Source: an uncultured Bacteroidales bacterium (GTDB lineage: Bacteria; Bacteroidota; Bacteroidia; Bacteroidales; Bacteroidaceae). Taken from it: a stretch of 64,000 bases of DNA. Shown here in pieces: positions 41,657-49,837 of this stretch. Numbering within the stretch: the first letter of the stretch is position 1; each line of letters starts with the position of its first letter. Under the pieces are notes generated by a model. It did not search any database, had not been told where the DNA came from, and saw nothing but the letters and a program-made list of their open reading frames with translations. The DNA is taken from assembly GCA_902763865.1 (NCBI GenBank), contig CACWTR010000004.1:1-64000 (forward strand), given 5' to 3'. The position numbers were made by a program, and so were the translations under genes.

Positions 41657-42925
41657 TTACAGCTGTATGGTCTGCGCTCTGTCCGGTCCGACACTGACGA
41701 TGGTAATGGGCGTGGCTGTTGCCTTCTCGATGTATGCAATGTAGTTGCAGAGCTCCTGCGGGAACTGACTTTTGCTGGTCATTGCCGTCAGGTCAGTTTT
41801 CCATCCCGGCAATGTCTCATAGACGGCTTCCCAGCCTTCAGTGTCGTAGGGCATCTGGTCTGTTGTGACACCGTTCTTGGTGTAGTGGGTACAAACTTTG
41901 ATTTCAGCAAAATCATCGAGCACGTCGCTTTTCATCATGATGAGCTGTGTGACGCCATTGATCATGATGGCATAGCGTAGGGCCACAAGGTCGAGCCATC
42001 CGCAGCGGCGGTTGCGCCCCGTCACGGCACCATATTCGTGGCCTATCTCGCGAATTTTGTCGCCTGTCTCATCGAAGAGCTCAACGGGGAAAGGACCGCT
42101 GCCGACACGTGTGGAGTAAGCCTTGAAGATGCCGAACACCTCGCCGATAGCGTTGGGAGCGACGCCCAAACCGGTGCAGACGCCTCCACTCACCGTGTTG
42201 GAGGACGAGACGAAGGGGTAGGTGCCGTGGTCAATGTCGAGCATCGTGCCCTGAGCGCCCTCTGCCAGCACGTTCTTGCCTTCGCGAAGCATCTGACCGA
42301 GCTCAATCTCCGTATCGGTCAATGGGAACTGACGCATGTACTCTATGCCTTCCATCCAGAGCTGCTCCTCGGCAGTGATGTCGTAGTCTGTGTAGCCAAG
42401 GTCGCGAAGAATCCTTTCGTGACGAGACTTGAGTGTGTTGTACTTCTCCTGGAAGTTCTCGAGGATGTCGCCCACACGCAACCCTGTCCTGCTGGCCTTT
42501 TCGCTATAAGTCGGGCCGATGCCTTTTCCCGTTGTGCCGACTTTATTCTTGCCTTTGGCCGCTTCGTGGGCGCGGTCCAGAACGCGATGAGTGGGCAGGA
42601 TAAGGTGGGCACGCTTGCTGATGTGAAGACGGCTCTTGAGGTCGTAGCCAGCTTCTTCCAGTTCGCGGGCTTCCTGCATGAAGAGGTCCGGGGCAATGAC
42701 ACATCCGTTGCCGATGATGTTGAGCTTGCCTTCGTCGAAGATGCCGCTCGGGATGCTGCGAAGGACAAACTTCTTTCCTTCGAAGATGATGGTATGTCCG
42801 GCATTCGGACCGCCTGCAAAGCGAGCTACTACGTCATATCTCGGTGTGAATACATCTACAACCTTTCCTTTTCCTTCGTCTCCGAAGACGATGCCAAGCA
42901 GGGCATCCACTTTACCTTTTGCCAT
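41657..42925 (-). CDS. purA: Adenylosuccinate synthetase
   Basis: GTP-dependent enzyme joining IMP and aspartate in AMP synthesis. 422 residues with the P-loop GDEGKGK (15-21), GGPNAGHT (IMP and GTP contacts), GTTGKGIGPTYSEKASR, EGAQGTMLDIDHGTYPFVSS and RNRRCGWLDLVALR. Its product is the substrate of PurB, encoded at the left of the window. It sits 20 bases after the fur gene and 8 before the TPR gene; the Fur-purA pairing suggests that control of this operon may be linked to metal or redox state. Confidence 0.97.
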   Translation of the reverse strand: MAKGKVDALLGIVFGDEGKGKVVDVFTPRYDVVARFAGGPNAGHTIIFEGKKFVLRSIPSGIFDEGKLNIIGNGCVIAPDLFMQEARELEEAGYDLKSRLHISKRAHLILPTHRVLDRAHEAAKGKNKVGTTGKGIGPTYSEKASRTGLRVGDILENFQEKYNTLKSRHERILRDLGYTDYDITAEEQLWMEGIEYMRQFPLTDTEIELGQMLREGKNVLAEGAQGTMLDIDHGTYPFVSSSNTVSGGVCTGLGVAPNAIGEVFGIFKAYSTRVGSGPFPVELFDETGDKIREIGHEYGAVTGRNRRCGWLDLVALRYAIMINGVTQLIMMKSDVLDDFAEIKVCTHYTKNGVTTDQMPYDTEGWEAVYETLPGWKTDLTAMTSKSQFPQELCNYIAYIEKATATPITIVSVGPDRAQTIQL

Positions 42926-42945
42926 ATATTTATACTAATGTTCGG

Positions 42946-43488
42946 TTAACTTTTCTTCTTTTCTTTCTTGTTTTTTCTCGCTTCCTGTCGGTTCCTGGCC
43001 TGACACTTCCTGCAAAGGCCGTGCATATAGACCAGCTTCTGTTCGATGCTGAAATAACGCACGTGCAGATTCTGCAAAGCCAGGCGTGCTGTTCCGGTAG
43101 AGACACGTGTAATCGTGTTGCACTGGTGGCAGATGACGTAGGCTTTGGGTAGCGAGTCGGTCTGCATCTCGAAGTGGGCCGCGGTTGCCAGCGGGTGCTT
43201 GATTGCCAACCCTGCTTCGCAAAGCAGTTCCATCGTGTTGAAGAGCGTGGCTCTGCTGACCTGGAACTCGCCGTGTTGTTGCATTTGCGTCATGAGCTCG
43301 TCAATTGTGAAGATGCTTCCGGACATGTTCGCCACGCGCAGCACCTCGTAGCGCTCCGGTGTCTTGCGCATGGCTTTGCTTTCCATGTATTGTGTCAGAC
43401 GGTCGCGCATCGCGGCGAAAGTCAGGCTTTGCCGTGCAAGGGCATCCTTGTTCCTCTCGGGTGTAGGCTGAATAGGTTTCTTGTCCAT
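42946..43488 (-). CDS. Fur-family transcriptional regulator
   Basis: 180 residues from the ATG at 43486-43488 (MDKKPIQPTPERNK). The winged-helix DNA-binding part (about 25-110; RKTPERYEVLRVANMSGSIFTIDELM, VSRATLFNTMELLCEAG) is followed by a dimer domain with the zinc motifs CHQC and CRKC. The C-terminal tail is Lys-rich (KKEKKKS). Fur, Zur and PerR types cannot be told apart. The promoter box lies only 9 bases upstream of this ATG, so either the mRNA is leaderless or translation starts at the internal Met at about 43410. First gene of the fur-purA-TPR-HAD operon. Confidence 0.88.
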   Translation of the reverse strand: MDKKPIQPTPERNKDALARQSLTFAAMRDRLTQYMESKAMRKTPERYEVLRVANMSGSIFTIDELMTQMQQHGEFQVSRATLFNTMELLCEAGLAIKHPLATAAHFEMQTDSLPKAYVICHQCNTITRVSTGTARLALQNLHVRYFSIEQKLVYMHGLCRKCQARNRQEARKNKKEKKKS

Positions 43489-43497
43489 ACCAAAGTG

Positions 43498-43505
43498 CAA
43501 AGATA
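43498..43505 (-). promoter_or_regulatory. Bacteroidetes -7 box for fur-purA operon
   Basis: Minus strand TATCTTTG, 9 bases before the chosen ATG; no -33 TTG at normal spacing. Confidence 0.5.
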
Positions 43506-43540
43506 CGAATAAATTTGTGATTTAAGCGCAGGAATGCAGA

Positions 43541-44095
43541 TTATTTTGCTTTGAGCGCATCTTTCAGTATCTGAATGGCTTTTCTGAGATGCAGATTGGC
43601 ATTTGCCTGCATGCTGGAAACAAGTTCGCCAATGGTTGCTTTCTCTGCTTCGCTTATGTGCTTGCCGCGAACAATAAGATGTCGTAGGGTGAGACATGCG
43701 CATGTGGCGGGAAGTGTTCCCCCCCCTGTGAGCCATGCCAGGCTTGTCTCCTTCGCATGGGGCGTTTCAGGCAACAAGAGCATGGCCATGACCTGTGCTT
43801 CTTCAGCGGTCAGCATTGTTTGTGCCCATGCATTTGCTGTTTCCTGAGCGAAGGAGTCGGGAGGCATGAGCATGATGGCCAGCAGTCGGGTCTCGCGGAT
43901 GTCCTGTTCCCAGAGCCGGCAGGCAAGGTCGGCATCCCTGGGAAACTCTTCTGCTATGGAGCGAAGGCGGGGTAGTTCCACTCCGAAGATGAGATGGAAG
44001 GGCATTCCTGCTTCCCGCATTCGGGCTGAAAGGATTCCGTTCATGCCGGCACGCAGTTCCTTCTTTATCTCTCTATCCACATCCTGAATGTTCAT
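43541..44095 (-). CDS. AlkD-like HEAT-repeat protein (DNA alkylation repair family)
   Basis: 184 residues of helical repeats. The start MNGILSARMREAGMPFHLIFGVELPRLRSIAEEF and ETRLLAIMLM resemble AlkD/AlkC DNA glycosylases, in which HEAT repeats wrap alkylated DNA. It is shorter than typical AlkD (about 230) and I could not place the catalytic Trp/Asp/Arg with certainty. It is the last gene of its operon and starts within the DPP III stop (ATGA, 44092-44095). Confidence 0.72.
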   Translation of the reverse strand: MNIQDVDREIKKELRAGMNGILSARMREAGMPFHLIFGVELPRLRSIAEEFPRDADLACRLWEQDIRETRLLAIMLMPPDSFAQETANAWAQTMLTAEEAQVMAMLLLPETPHAKETSLAWLTGGGTLPATCACLTLRHLIVRGKHISEAEKATIGELVSSMQANANLHLRKAIQILKDALKAK

Positions 44096-46029
44096 AGTGT
44101 ATTGTAGTCTGTACTGTAGCGCAGCATCTGTTCTTCGTAGGTTTCTTCGTAGGAAATGCTGACATCGATGATGTTGCCTTCTTCGTTGCGAACCAGCTTG
44201 CAGCGGGGGTTGATGAAGCCTTTGTAGGGAGCTAAGTCGAGGCGTTCATAGCGCTGTCGAATCTCGTGGTGGAGGCGGGCGTCGAGTTTGATGCCATATT
44301 CTTCGACGAGGTGCCGTGCGCTTTCGTAGTCGCCTTCGCTCTTGATGCGTTGTACCTCGGCCAACAATTCTCCGAAGGCCTGCCGCAGCATCTGATAGTT
44401 GTCGATGCAGACGTAGTGCTTGCCGTCTCTCTGAACTATCCTGACAGCCTCGGGATAGTTTGCAAGTGTCCAGCGGCAGATGAGTGCGCGGTTCCTCATG
44501 TGGGCTTCTTCTATCTGACAGCCTTCTTCGATGCGGACCATCTGCGTCAGAAGTCCGTTCATGAGGTAGCTGTAGTATTGCGAACGATATGCTTCGTCAT
44601 TGGGGAGCAAGCCAAGCTCGACGAGCTTCGGGTCGGCAATGTAGTAGAGTCCGAAGAGGTCGGCCCGGGCTTCTTCAAGTGTGCTTCCGTAGGCACGCAG
44701 GGCATCGGCATCCACTCCCGGCAGCAGTTGGCCGCTTCCGTGTCCAAGGCATTCGTGCAGGTCGGTGTGCAGGTCGTCGCAGATGTCGGCATAGAGTCCG
44801 AGCATTTCGCGTGTCTCGTTGTCGATGACGAACTCTTCTCTCATCCCGCTGCCTTTGGCCGCTTCGTTGTAGGCACGTGTCAGGTTGGCTATTGTCACGC
44901 TTTTGCTGCCATGTTCAGCTCTTATCCAGTTGCTGTTGGGCAGGTTGATGCCGATGGCACTGCTGGGGTAGAGGTCGCCGCCCAGCATGGCAGCACTGAT
45001 GACCTTTGCACTCACGCCTTTGCAGGTTTTCTTCTTAAAACGGGCATCTACAGGCGAGTGGTTCTCAAACCATTGTGCATTGTCGCTTAAAGCCTTGGCC
45101 CGATGGGTTGCCTCCTGGTCAATGATGTTGACGTAGCCTTCCCAACTTGCTTTCAGGCCGAGAGGGTCGCCATAGACTTCGGTGAATCCGTTGGTGAAGT
45201 CCACCTCTCCGCGAGTCTCTTCCACCCACAGGATGGCGTACTCGTCGAAAGTTCTCAGGTTGCCTGTCTGATAGAATTCGACGAGTTTGTCGATGACGGC
45301 TTTCTGTCTGTCGTTCTCGGCGTAGTCGCGTGCCTTGCACAGCATTTCGCAAATGTGGTCGATGGCCGGTCCGTAGAGCCCTTGGCTTCGCCACACGTTC
45401 TCATAGAGACAGCCGTCGGCCTTGCGTTCCAGTCGGCTGTTCAGTCCGAGCATCGGAGGCCTGAGCGGGTCGGCATCGGCCTTGAGCTTGGCATAGAAAG
45501 CTTCTGCTTCGGGCTGGGTGATGCCTTCGGCGTAGTAGTTACAGGAGGATGTGAGCAGGAGGTCTTCTCCGTTTGCCTGATTGACGCGCTTCGGCATCAC
45601 GTCGGGATTGAAAATCACCTCAGCCAGTTCCGCAGCGAGGTCTTCTTTCGTCTCGTCTTGGTGAAGCGGGAGAAGCGAGGCATCCAACTTGCTGACCTCA
45701 GTCAGGAAGAAGTCGCGGCTGAAGCCCGGCTCGAACTTCAGGTAGCTGTAGTGATGGTGAATGCCATTGGCGAACCAGACTCTTTTGAGGTAGAGGACGA
45801 AAGCCTGCCAGTCCTGCTGTTCTTGCTGTCCGGCGTAGTGCCGGAAGATGGCTTCCAGGGTCTTTCGCAGCCTCAGTCCGTGGCGGCAGTTCTGGTCCCA
45901 GAGGATGTCCCGTCCCCAGAGTGCGGCTTCGGCCAGATAATAGACGAGCAGTTTCTGCCTGAGCGTCAGGGCGGCGAAGCCCGGGACTTCGTAGCGCAAC
46001 AGTTGGATGTCGGCGAAGCGATCTGTCAT
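44092..46029 (-). CDS. Dipeptidyl peptidase III (M49 family)
   Basis: Zinc aminopeptidase that removes dipeptides from oligopeptide N-termini. 645 residues; no signal peptide, so cytoplasmic. The metal motif is HECLGH (425-430) and the third ligand Glu453 in EEARADLF, 28 residues downstream as in Bacteroides thetaiotaomicron DPP III rather than the longer spacing of the human enzyme. The upper lobe and substrate-binding segment SSAIGINLPNSNWIRAEHGSKSV are present. The gene overlaps both neighbours with ATGA junctions. Confidence 0.95.
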   Translation of the reverse strand: MTDRFADIQLLRYEVPGFAALTLRQKLLVYYLAEAALWGRDILWDQNCRHGLRLRKTLEAIFRHYAGQQEQQDWQAFVLYLKRVWFANGIHHHYSYLKFEPGFSRDFFLTEVSKLDASLLPLHQDETKEDLAAELAEVIFNPDVMPKRVNQANGEDLLLTSSCNYYAEGITQPEAEAFYAKLKADADPLRPPMLGLNSRLERKADGCLYENVWRSQGLYGPAIDHICEMLCKARDYAENDRQKAVIDKLVEFYQTGNLRTFDEYAILWVEETRGEVDFTNGFTEVYGDPLGLKASWEGYVNIIDQEATHRAKALSDNAQWFENHSPVDARFKKKTCKGVSAKVISAAMLGGDLYPSSAIGINLPNSNWIRAEHGSKSVTIANLTRAYNEAAKGSGMREEFVIDNETREMLGLYADICDDLHTDLHECLGHGSGQLLPGVDADALRAYGSTLEEARADLFGLYYIADPKLVELGLLPNDEAYRSQYYSYLMNGLLTQMVRIEEGCQIEEAHMRNRALICRWTLANYPEAVRIVQRDGKHYVCIDNYQMLRQAFGELLAEVQRIKSEGDYESARHLVEEYGIKLDARLHHEIRQRYERLDLAPYKGFINPRCKLVRNEEGNIIDVSISYEETYEEQMLRYSTDYNTL

Positions 46030-46535
46030 TTCTTTGCTTTCCTTGGTTTAGGTCCTCTTTTCTTTGCCTTTGTCTTTTTTGTTTTTTTCTTTGCGACAGC
46101 CTTGGTATCGGCGGCTGGTGTTCCGTACTTCAGCCTGTATTCTCTCGGTGTTATCCCGCACACCCGGTAGAATGTAGCATAGAAGCTCTGCCGGGTGGAG
46201 AAACCGGTGTTGACGGCAATGTCTTCCATCGTCATGTTGTTGAAACCGCTGTCCTGCAGCATGTACCTTGCTTCGTGGATGCGCATTTCGCCGACGAGCT
46301 GGGAGTAGTTCTGCTGGAAGCGCAGGCTGACGACGGCACTGATGTGTCGGGAGTTGACGCCAAGGTCTTCGGCAAGTCGCTTGGCAGAATAGTTCGGGTC
46401 GCGATACTTCTGCTCAATCATCAGTTTTGCAATGATCTTTCTTGCAATGTCTTCTACGAACTCCGGCGCAACGGAGGTTCTGTAGGAAAGTGTCTTGGTC
46501 TTGTCTTTCTTTTCTGTAATGTTGTACTTAGCCAT
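46026..46535 (-). CDS. AraC-type HTH regulator with lysine-rich tail
   Basis: 169 residues. Two helix-turn-helix units of the AraC type occupy about 45-140 (YSAKRLAEDLGVNSRHISAVV and DIAVNTGFSTRQSFYATFYRVCGITPREYR). There is no sugar-binding or receiver domain, only a 40-residue N-terminal helix. The C-terminal 35 residues are nearly all Lys, Ala, Thr and Arg (KKKTKKTKAKKRGPKPRKAKK), a histone-like or AT-hook-like tail (RGPKP). It overlaps DPP III by 4 bases and lies 16 bases after the GDPD gene. Confidence 0.88.
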   Translation of the reverse strand: MAKYNITEKKDKTKTLSYRTSVAPEFVEDIARKIIAKLMIEQKYRDPNYSAKRLAEDLGVNSRHISAVVSLRFQQNYSQLVGEMRIHEARYMLQDSGFNNMTMEDIAVNTGFSTRQSFYATFYRVCGITPREYRLKYGTPAADTKAVAKKKTKKTKAKKRGPKPRKAKK

Positions 46536-46551
46536 ATAATAATATAATATG

Positions 46552-47316
46552 TCAGTTGTTTTTGTTAATCCTGATTAGCGTTTCAGGGTCGTTGGTCGTT
46601 ATGATGTCTATGCCGGGCATGTTGGCAAAGCGGGTAAGTGCTTCCTCCCCGTCCACTGTCCAGACGTTGACTTCCAGGCCGAGCTTCTTCGCCTGCTGTG
46701 CCCAGTCGGGATGGTTGTCGAAGACCTTCGTGTTGTAGTCGATGCCCGTCCAGCCCAGCTCTTTCACCTGCTGCGGTGAGAGGTCGCCGTTCAGGTATGC
46801 CACCTTTGCTTCCGGTGCAAGTTCGTGAACGCGCTTGCAGACGTGCTTGCTGAAGGAGATGTAGTCTGTCCTGTCGGCCAGCCCAAGCATGTTGATGAGT
46901 TCGACGGCCACTTCCGAGATACGGGCGTCGCGCTGTGCATTGCGGTGCGGCTTTATCTCGAATATCAGCCTGCAACTGCTCCATCGCAGTGTTTCCATGA
47001 GATATTGCTGCAGGGTGGGGATAAACTCGCCGTTCTTCAGGCGGATGTTCATCAGGGTGGCATAGGTCGTGTCTTCGATGCGGATGCCTTCGACGGTTGC
47101 GTCGTGGAATACGACAGGCACTCCGTCGGCAGTGAGCCAGACGTCGAACTCACTGCCCCAGCATCCGGCTTCTGCCGCTTTCTGGAACGAAGCGATGGAA
47201 TTCTGTGCGCTTCCGTCTGTCTTCCAATAGCCGCGGTGTGCCACGACGTGGGGTTGGGCGAAAGCGGCGAGCGTTACGAGAGAGAGGAGTAATAAAAAGT
47301 ATCTTTGCATCATCAT
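46552..47316 (-). CDS. Exported glycerophosphodiester phosphodiesterase
   Basis: Hydrolyses glycerophosphodiesters from phospholipids to glycerol-3-phosphate and an alcohol. Start at one of three consecutive ATGs (47316, 47313, 47310) giving MMMQRYFLLLLSLVTLAAFA, a signal peptide, so the enzyme is periplasmic. The GDPD barrel shows VVAHRGYW (His), GSEFDVWLTADGVPVVFHD (Glu-x-Asp and His) and IFEIKPH. Length 254. It heads an operon with the AraC-type regulator, DPP III and the AlkD-like gene. Confidence 0.9.
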   Translation of the reverse strand: MMMQRYFLLLLSLVTLAAFAQPHVVAHRGYWKTDGSAQNSIASFQKAAEAGCWGSEFDVWLTADGVPVVFHDATVEGIRIEDTTYATLMNIRLKNGEFIPTLQQYLMETLRWSSCRLIFEIKPHRNAQRDARISEVAVELINMLGLADRTDYISFSKHVCKRVHELAPEAKVAYLNGDLSPQQVKELGWTGIDYNTKVFDNHPDWAQQAKKLGLEVNVWTVDGEEALTRFANMPGIDIITTNDPETLIRINKNN

Positions 47317-47333
47317 TTGGTTTTTATATGATG

Positions 47334-47341
47334 CAAAGATA
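47334..47341 (-). promoter_or_regulatory. Bacteroidetes -7 box for the GDPD operon
   Basis: Minus strand TATCTTTG, 17 bases before the first ATG; no clear -33 box. Confidence 0.55.
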
Positions 47342-47468
47342 CGAAAATTTTGCGATATATTGTTACATTTAGGCCTTCTTTTTTCTCTTTCCTGCAATTC
47401 GGGTAACAAATATGCACAGGATGAAGGTCAGGACGCAGGCCCATGTGTTTGTTGCTGGCGAGAAATTG

Positions 47469-48059
47469 TCATCCTACCAGGCTGAATTGCCTCTGCACGA
47501 TGAGCTTTCGCAGGTTGATGAGGGCATAGCGCATGCGGCCAAGTGCGGTGTTGATGCTGACCCCCGTCTGCTGGGCAATCTCCTTGAAGGAGAGGTCGTC
47601 GTAGAAACGCATTATGACGACTTCGCGCTGTGAGGCCGGCAGATAGTTGAGCAGGCGTCGGATGTCGTCGCGTCTCTGGAGGTCGATTATTTCGTCCTCG
47701 CGCGTGGCCTGGCTCAGGCTGAGGCTGTTGAGGGCTTTTGGCTTCACCTGGCTTTCGCGTACGGTGCAGCTCGTTTCGCTCTCACGGCTCTTATCGACGA
47801 TAAGGTTATGGGCGATGCGCATCAGCCAGGCGCTGAACTTTCCGCTCGTCTGGTATTTGTGGCTGCGTATGGCAATGATGGCTCGCTGGAATGTGTCCTG
47901 GAAGAAGTCGTTGGCTACGTCGTTGTCCTTGACCAGAAACAATATATAGGAATAGAGATATCCCTGGTGACGGGCGAGCAGAATGTCAAATGCACTATCG
48001 TTGCCTTCTTCGTACAAACGTACCAACTCATGGTCGGTCATTGCAGATAAATTGTTCAT
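47469..48059 (-). CDS. ECF-type RNA polymerase sigma factor
   Basis: 196-residue sigma-70 family protein. Region 2 spans about 20-95 (DILLARHQGYLYSYILFLVKDNDVANDFFQDTFQRAI, FSAWLMRIAHNLIVDKSR) and region 4 about 128-185 (RRLLNYLPASQREVVIMRFYDDLSFKEIAQQTGVSINTALGRMRYAL). No anti-sigma gene is adjacent on either side, so control may be at the level of expression. Start MNNLSAMTDHEL; a second Met at residue 7 is possible. It is transcribed away from mazG. Confidence 0.92.
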   Translation of the reverse strand: MNNLSAMTDHELVRLYEEGNDSAFDILLARHQGYLYSYILFLVKDNDVANDFFQDTFQRAIIAIRSHKYQTSGKFSAWLMRIAHNLIVDKSRESETSCTVRESQVKPKALNSLSLSQATREDEIIDLQRRDDIRRLLNYLPASQREVVIMRFYDDLSFKEIAQQTGVSINTALGRMRYALINLRKLIVQRQFSLVG

Positions 48060-48141
48060 TACGTCTCAAAGTATGGTTTTGGAGTAATGTTTTCCTATAG
48101 GCAAGACGGATTTAAGTGTTAATAAATGTGTTTTGACGATG

Positions 48142-48172
48142 CAAAGCTATGGCTTTATTTTCTTTCTTGCAA
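48142..48172 (-). promoter_or_regulatory. Bacteroidetes promoter for the sigma factor gene
   Basis: Minus strand -7 box TAGCTTTG (48149-48142) and TTG (48172-48170), spacing 20; leader about 80 bases. Confidence 0.65.
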
Positions 48173-48244
48173 GTATTTCTCCTGTTTTTTTGAAGATTTG
48201 TGCCAATTTTGTCCCGAAACCAAGACTTTTTTAACGAAAATGTG

Positions 48245-48252
48245 TAATTTTG
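48245..48252 (+). promoter_or_regulatory. Bacteroidetes -7 box for mazG
   Basis: TAATTTTG on the plus strand, 29 bases before the mazG ATG; no -33 TTG at the right spacing. Confidence 0.5.
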
Positions 48253-48281
48253 TAAATCCTAAACAGTAATAGCAAACAGTA

Positions 48282-49082
48282 ATGGCAAATACAAGAGAAG
48301 AGAAACTGCAGGCTTTCGGGCGACTGCTTGACGTCATGGACGAACTGCGCGAGAAATGCCCCTGGGACCATAAGCAGACCAACGAGAGTCTGCGGCCCAA
48401 CACGATAGAAGAGACATTCGAACTGTGCGAAGCGATTCTCAAGGACGATGTCCCCAACATTGAAAAGGAGCTGGGCGACGTGCTGCTTCACATCGTCTTC
48501 TACGCAAAGATAGCCAGCGAGAAGGGACAGTTCGACATCGCCGACGTGTGCAACAAGCTCTGCGACAAGCTCATCTTCCGTCACCCTCACGTCTATGGCG
48601 ATGCCGTAGCGCGGACGGCGGGCGAGGTCGTACAGTCGTGGGAACAAATCAAGCAGAAGGAGAAGGACGGCAACAAGACGGTCCTCGGCGGAGTGCCGAA
48701 TGCCCTCCCGTCGCTCATCAAGGCATACCGCATTCAGGACAAGGCACGGGCCGTGGGCTTCGACTGGGAGAAGAAGGAGGATGTGTGGGACAAAGTACGA
48801 GAAGAAATGGACGAACTGCAGGCTGAACTTGCATCGGAAGACAACATCGAGAGGCAGACAGCCGAATATGGCGACTTCCTCTTCAGCCTGATTAACGCGG
48901 CAAGACTCTATCACATCAATCCCGACAACGCCCTCGAGCATACCAACCAGAAGTTTATACGCCGCTTCAACTACGTGGAGCAGAAGGCAAAAGAAATGAA
49001 CCTGCAACTGAAGGACATGACGTTGGCCCAGATGGATGCTCTCTGGGAGGAAGCAAAAGGAGAGGAGCGACGTTCTCTCTGA
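48282..49082 (+). CDS. mazG: Nucleoside triphosphate pyrophosphohydrolase
   Basis: Two-domain MazG of 266 residues, hydrolysing NTPs and dNTPs to monophosphates plus pyrophosphate. The first MazG domain holds LREKCPWDHKQTNESLRPNTIEETFELCEAI and ELGDVLLHIVFYAK (the EExxE and EGDxxD-type metal sites); the second domain begins near 165 with EEMDELQAEL and GDFLFSLINAARL. Two domains fit the E. coli-like enzyme that lowers ppGpp in stress. It is monocistronic, followed by the palindrome array. Confidence 0.95.
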   Translation: MANTREEKLQAFGRLLDVMDELREKCPWDHKQTNESLRPNTIEETFELCEAILKDDVPNIEKELGDVLLHIVFYAKIASEKGQFDIADVCNKLCDKLIFRHPHVYGDAVARTAGEVVQSWEQIKQKEKDGNKTVLGGVPNALPSLIKAYRIQDKARAVGFDWEKKEDVWDKVREEMDELQAELASEDNIERQTAEYGDFLFSLINAARLYHINPDNALEHTNQKFIRRFNYVEQKAKEMNLQLKDMTLAQMDALWEEAKGEERRSL

Positions 49083-49121
49083 TTTCAGCATCCAAAATCC
49101 TTCCCGACGTGTCATAAAACT

Positions 49122-49203
49122 ATTTTCACGTCATGAAAATCTATTTTCATGACGTGAAAATTAATTTTCAAAGCGTGAAAATTGATTTTCAAGCTTTGAA
49201 AAT
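49122..49203. repeat. Array of four 19-bp palindromes at 21-bp period
   Basis: Units at 49122-49140, 49143-49161, 49164-49182 and 49185-49203, each ATTTTCA-N5-TGAAAAT and separated by exactly two bases (CT, TA, TG). Units 1 and 2 differ in their cores, CGTCA and TGACG, and are reverse complements of each other; units 3 and 4 have AAGCG and AGCTT. It lies 40 bases after mazG in a convergent intergenic region. Confidence 0.9.
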
Positions 49204-49271
49204 AACTTTTAATCGCGTTGTTTAGGGTTTGGGAAAGCGTTGACTCGGCTTTTATCTGCAAGCCAGGGGAT

Positions 49272-49315
49272 AAAACTAAGAGAGCAGACAACCATTCACA
49301 AGGTCATCTGCTCTC
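49272..49315 (-). terminator. Terminator of the sigma-cassette operon
   Basis: On the minus strand the 9-bp stem GAGAGCAGA / TCTGCTCTC (49315-49307 and 49288-49280), with an 18-base loop, is followed by TTAGTTTTATC. Confidence 0.65.
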
Positions 49316-49352
49316 CTACTGAAACATTCTTTTTACCTTAAAGCTTTATGTC

Positions 49353-49826
49353 TTACTTAGGTCTTTGGCCCTCTTGGGGGCGGTTCTGCCTGTCGTGGCC
49401 GAACTCTTCCAGCATTTTCCTGTGGAAGACGTCCTCGGCACACATGGCCTTATATACCTTCTGCGGCGATACTGCGTTGCACATCTTCTTGTAGTAAGCA
49501 ACTTCCAGTTGTGCCATCTCTACGCCGAGGTCCTTTATCCTCTGTATGGTGTTGGCATAGTCCTGTTCGTCGGTGTTTTCTGTCGGTGCTTTCTTCTTGA
49601 GCCTGTAGATGCTGCGTTGCAGCTGTCGCTGCTTGCCTTTCATCTCGTGGTAGATGGGGTAGAAGGCTTGCGCTTCTTCGGGAGTGAAGCCTGCCTGGCT
49701 CGTGACAAAGTTTTCCAGCTTTGCCTTGAACTCCTCGGGGTCGAACTTGCCGCGCCTGTGCTGTTGAGCCAAGGCGCAGCAAACCGGGACGAGGATGCCT
49801 AATGCAAATAAAATACCTTTCTTCAT
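49353..49826 (-). CDS. Exported CpxP/Spy-like helical protein
   Basis: 157 residues from ATG 49826 (MKKGILFALGILVPVCCALAQ), preceded by a possible earlier ATG at 49832. After the signal peptide the protein is charged and helical: FKAKLENFVTSQAGFTPEEAQAFYPIYHEMKGKQRQLQRSIYRLKKK, resembling the LTxxQ-type helical hairpin of periplasmic sensors and chaperones of the CpxP/Spy type seen next to Bacteroidetes sigma factors. A Cys pair (MCNA, AMCAED) is present. Third gene of the sigma/membrane/periplasmic cassette, 11 bases after the membrane gene. Confidence 0.75.
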   Translation of the reverse strand: MKKGILFALGILVPVCCALAQQHRRGKFDPEEFKAKLENFVTSQAGFTPEEAQAFYPIYHEMKGKQRQLQRSIYRLKKKAPTENTDEQDYANTIQRIKDLGVEMAQLEVAYYKKMCNAVSPQKVYKAMCAEDVFHRKMLEEFGHDRQNRPQEGQRPK

Positions 49827-49837
49827 ATCCAATCTTT

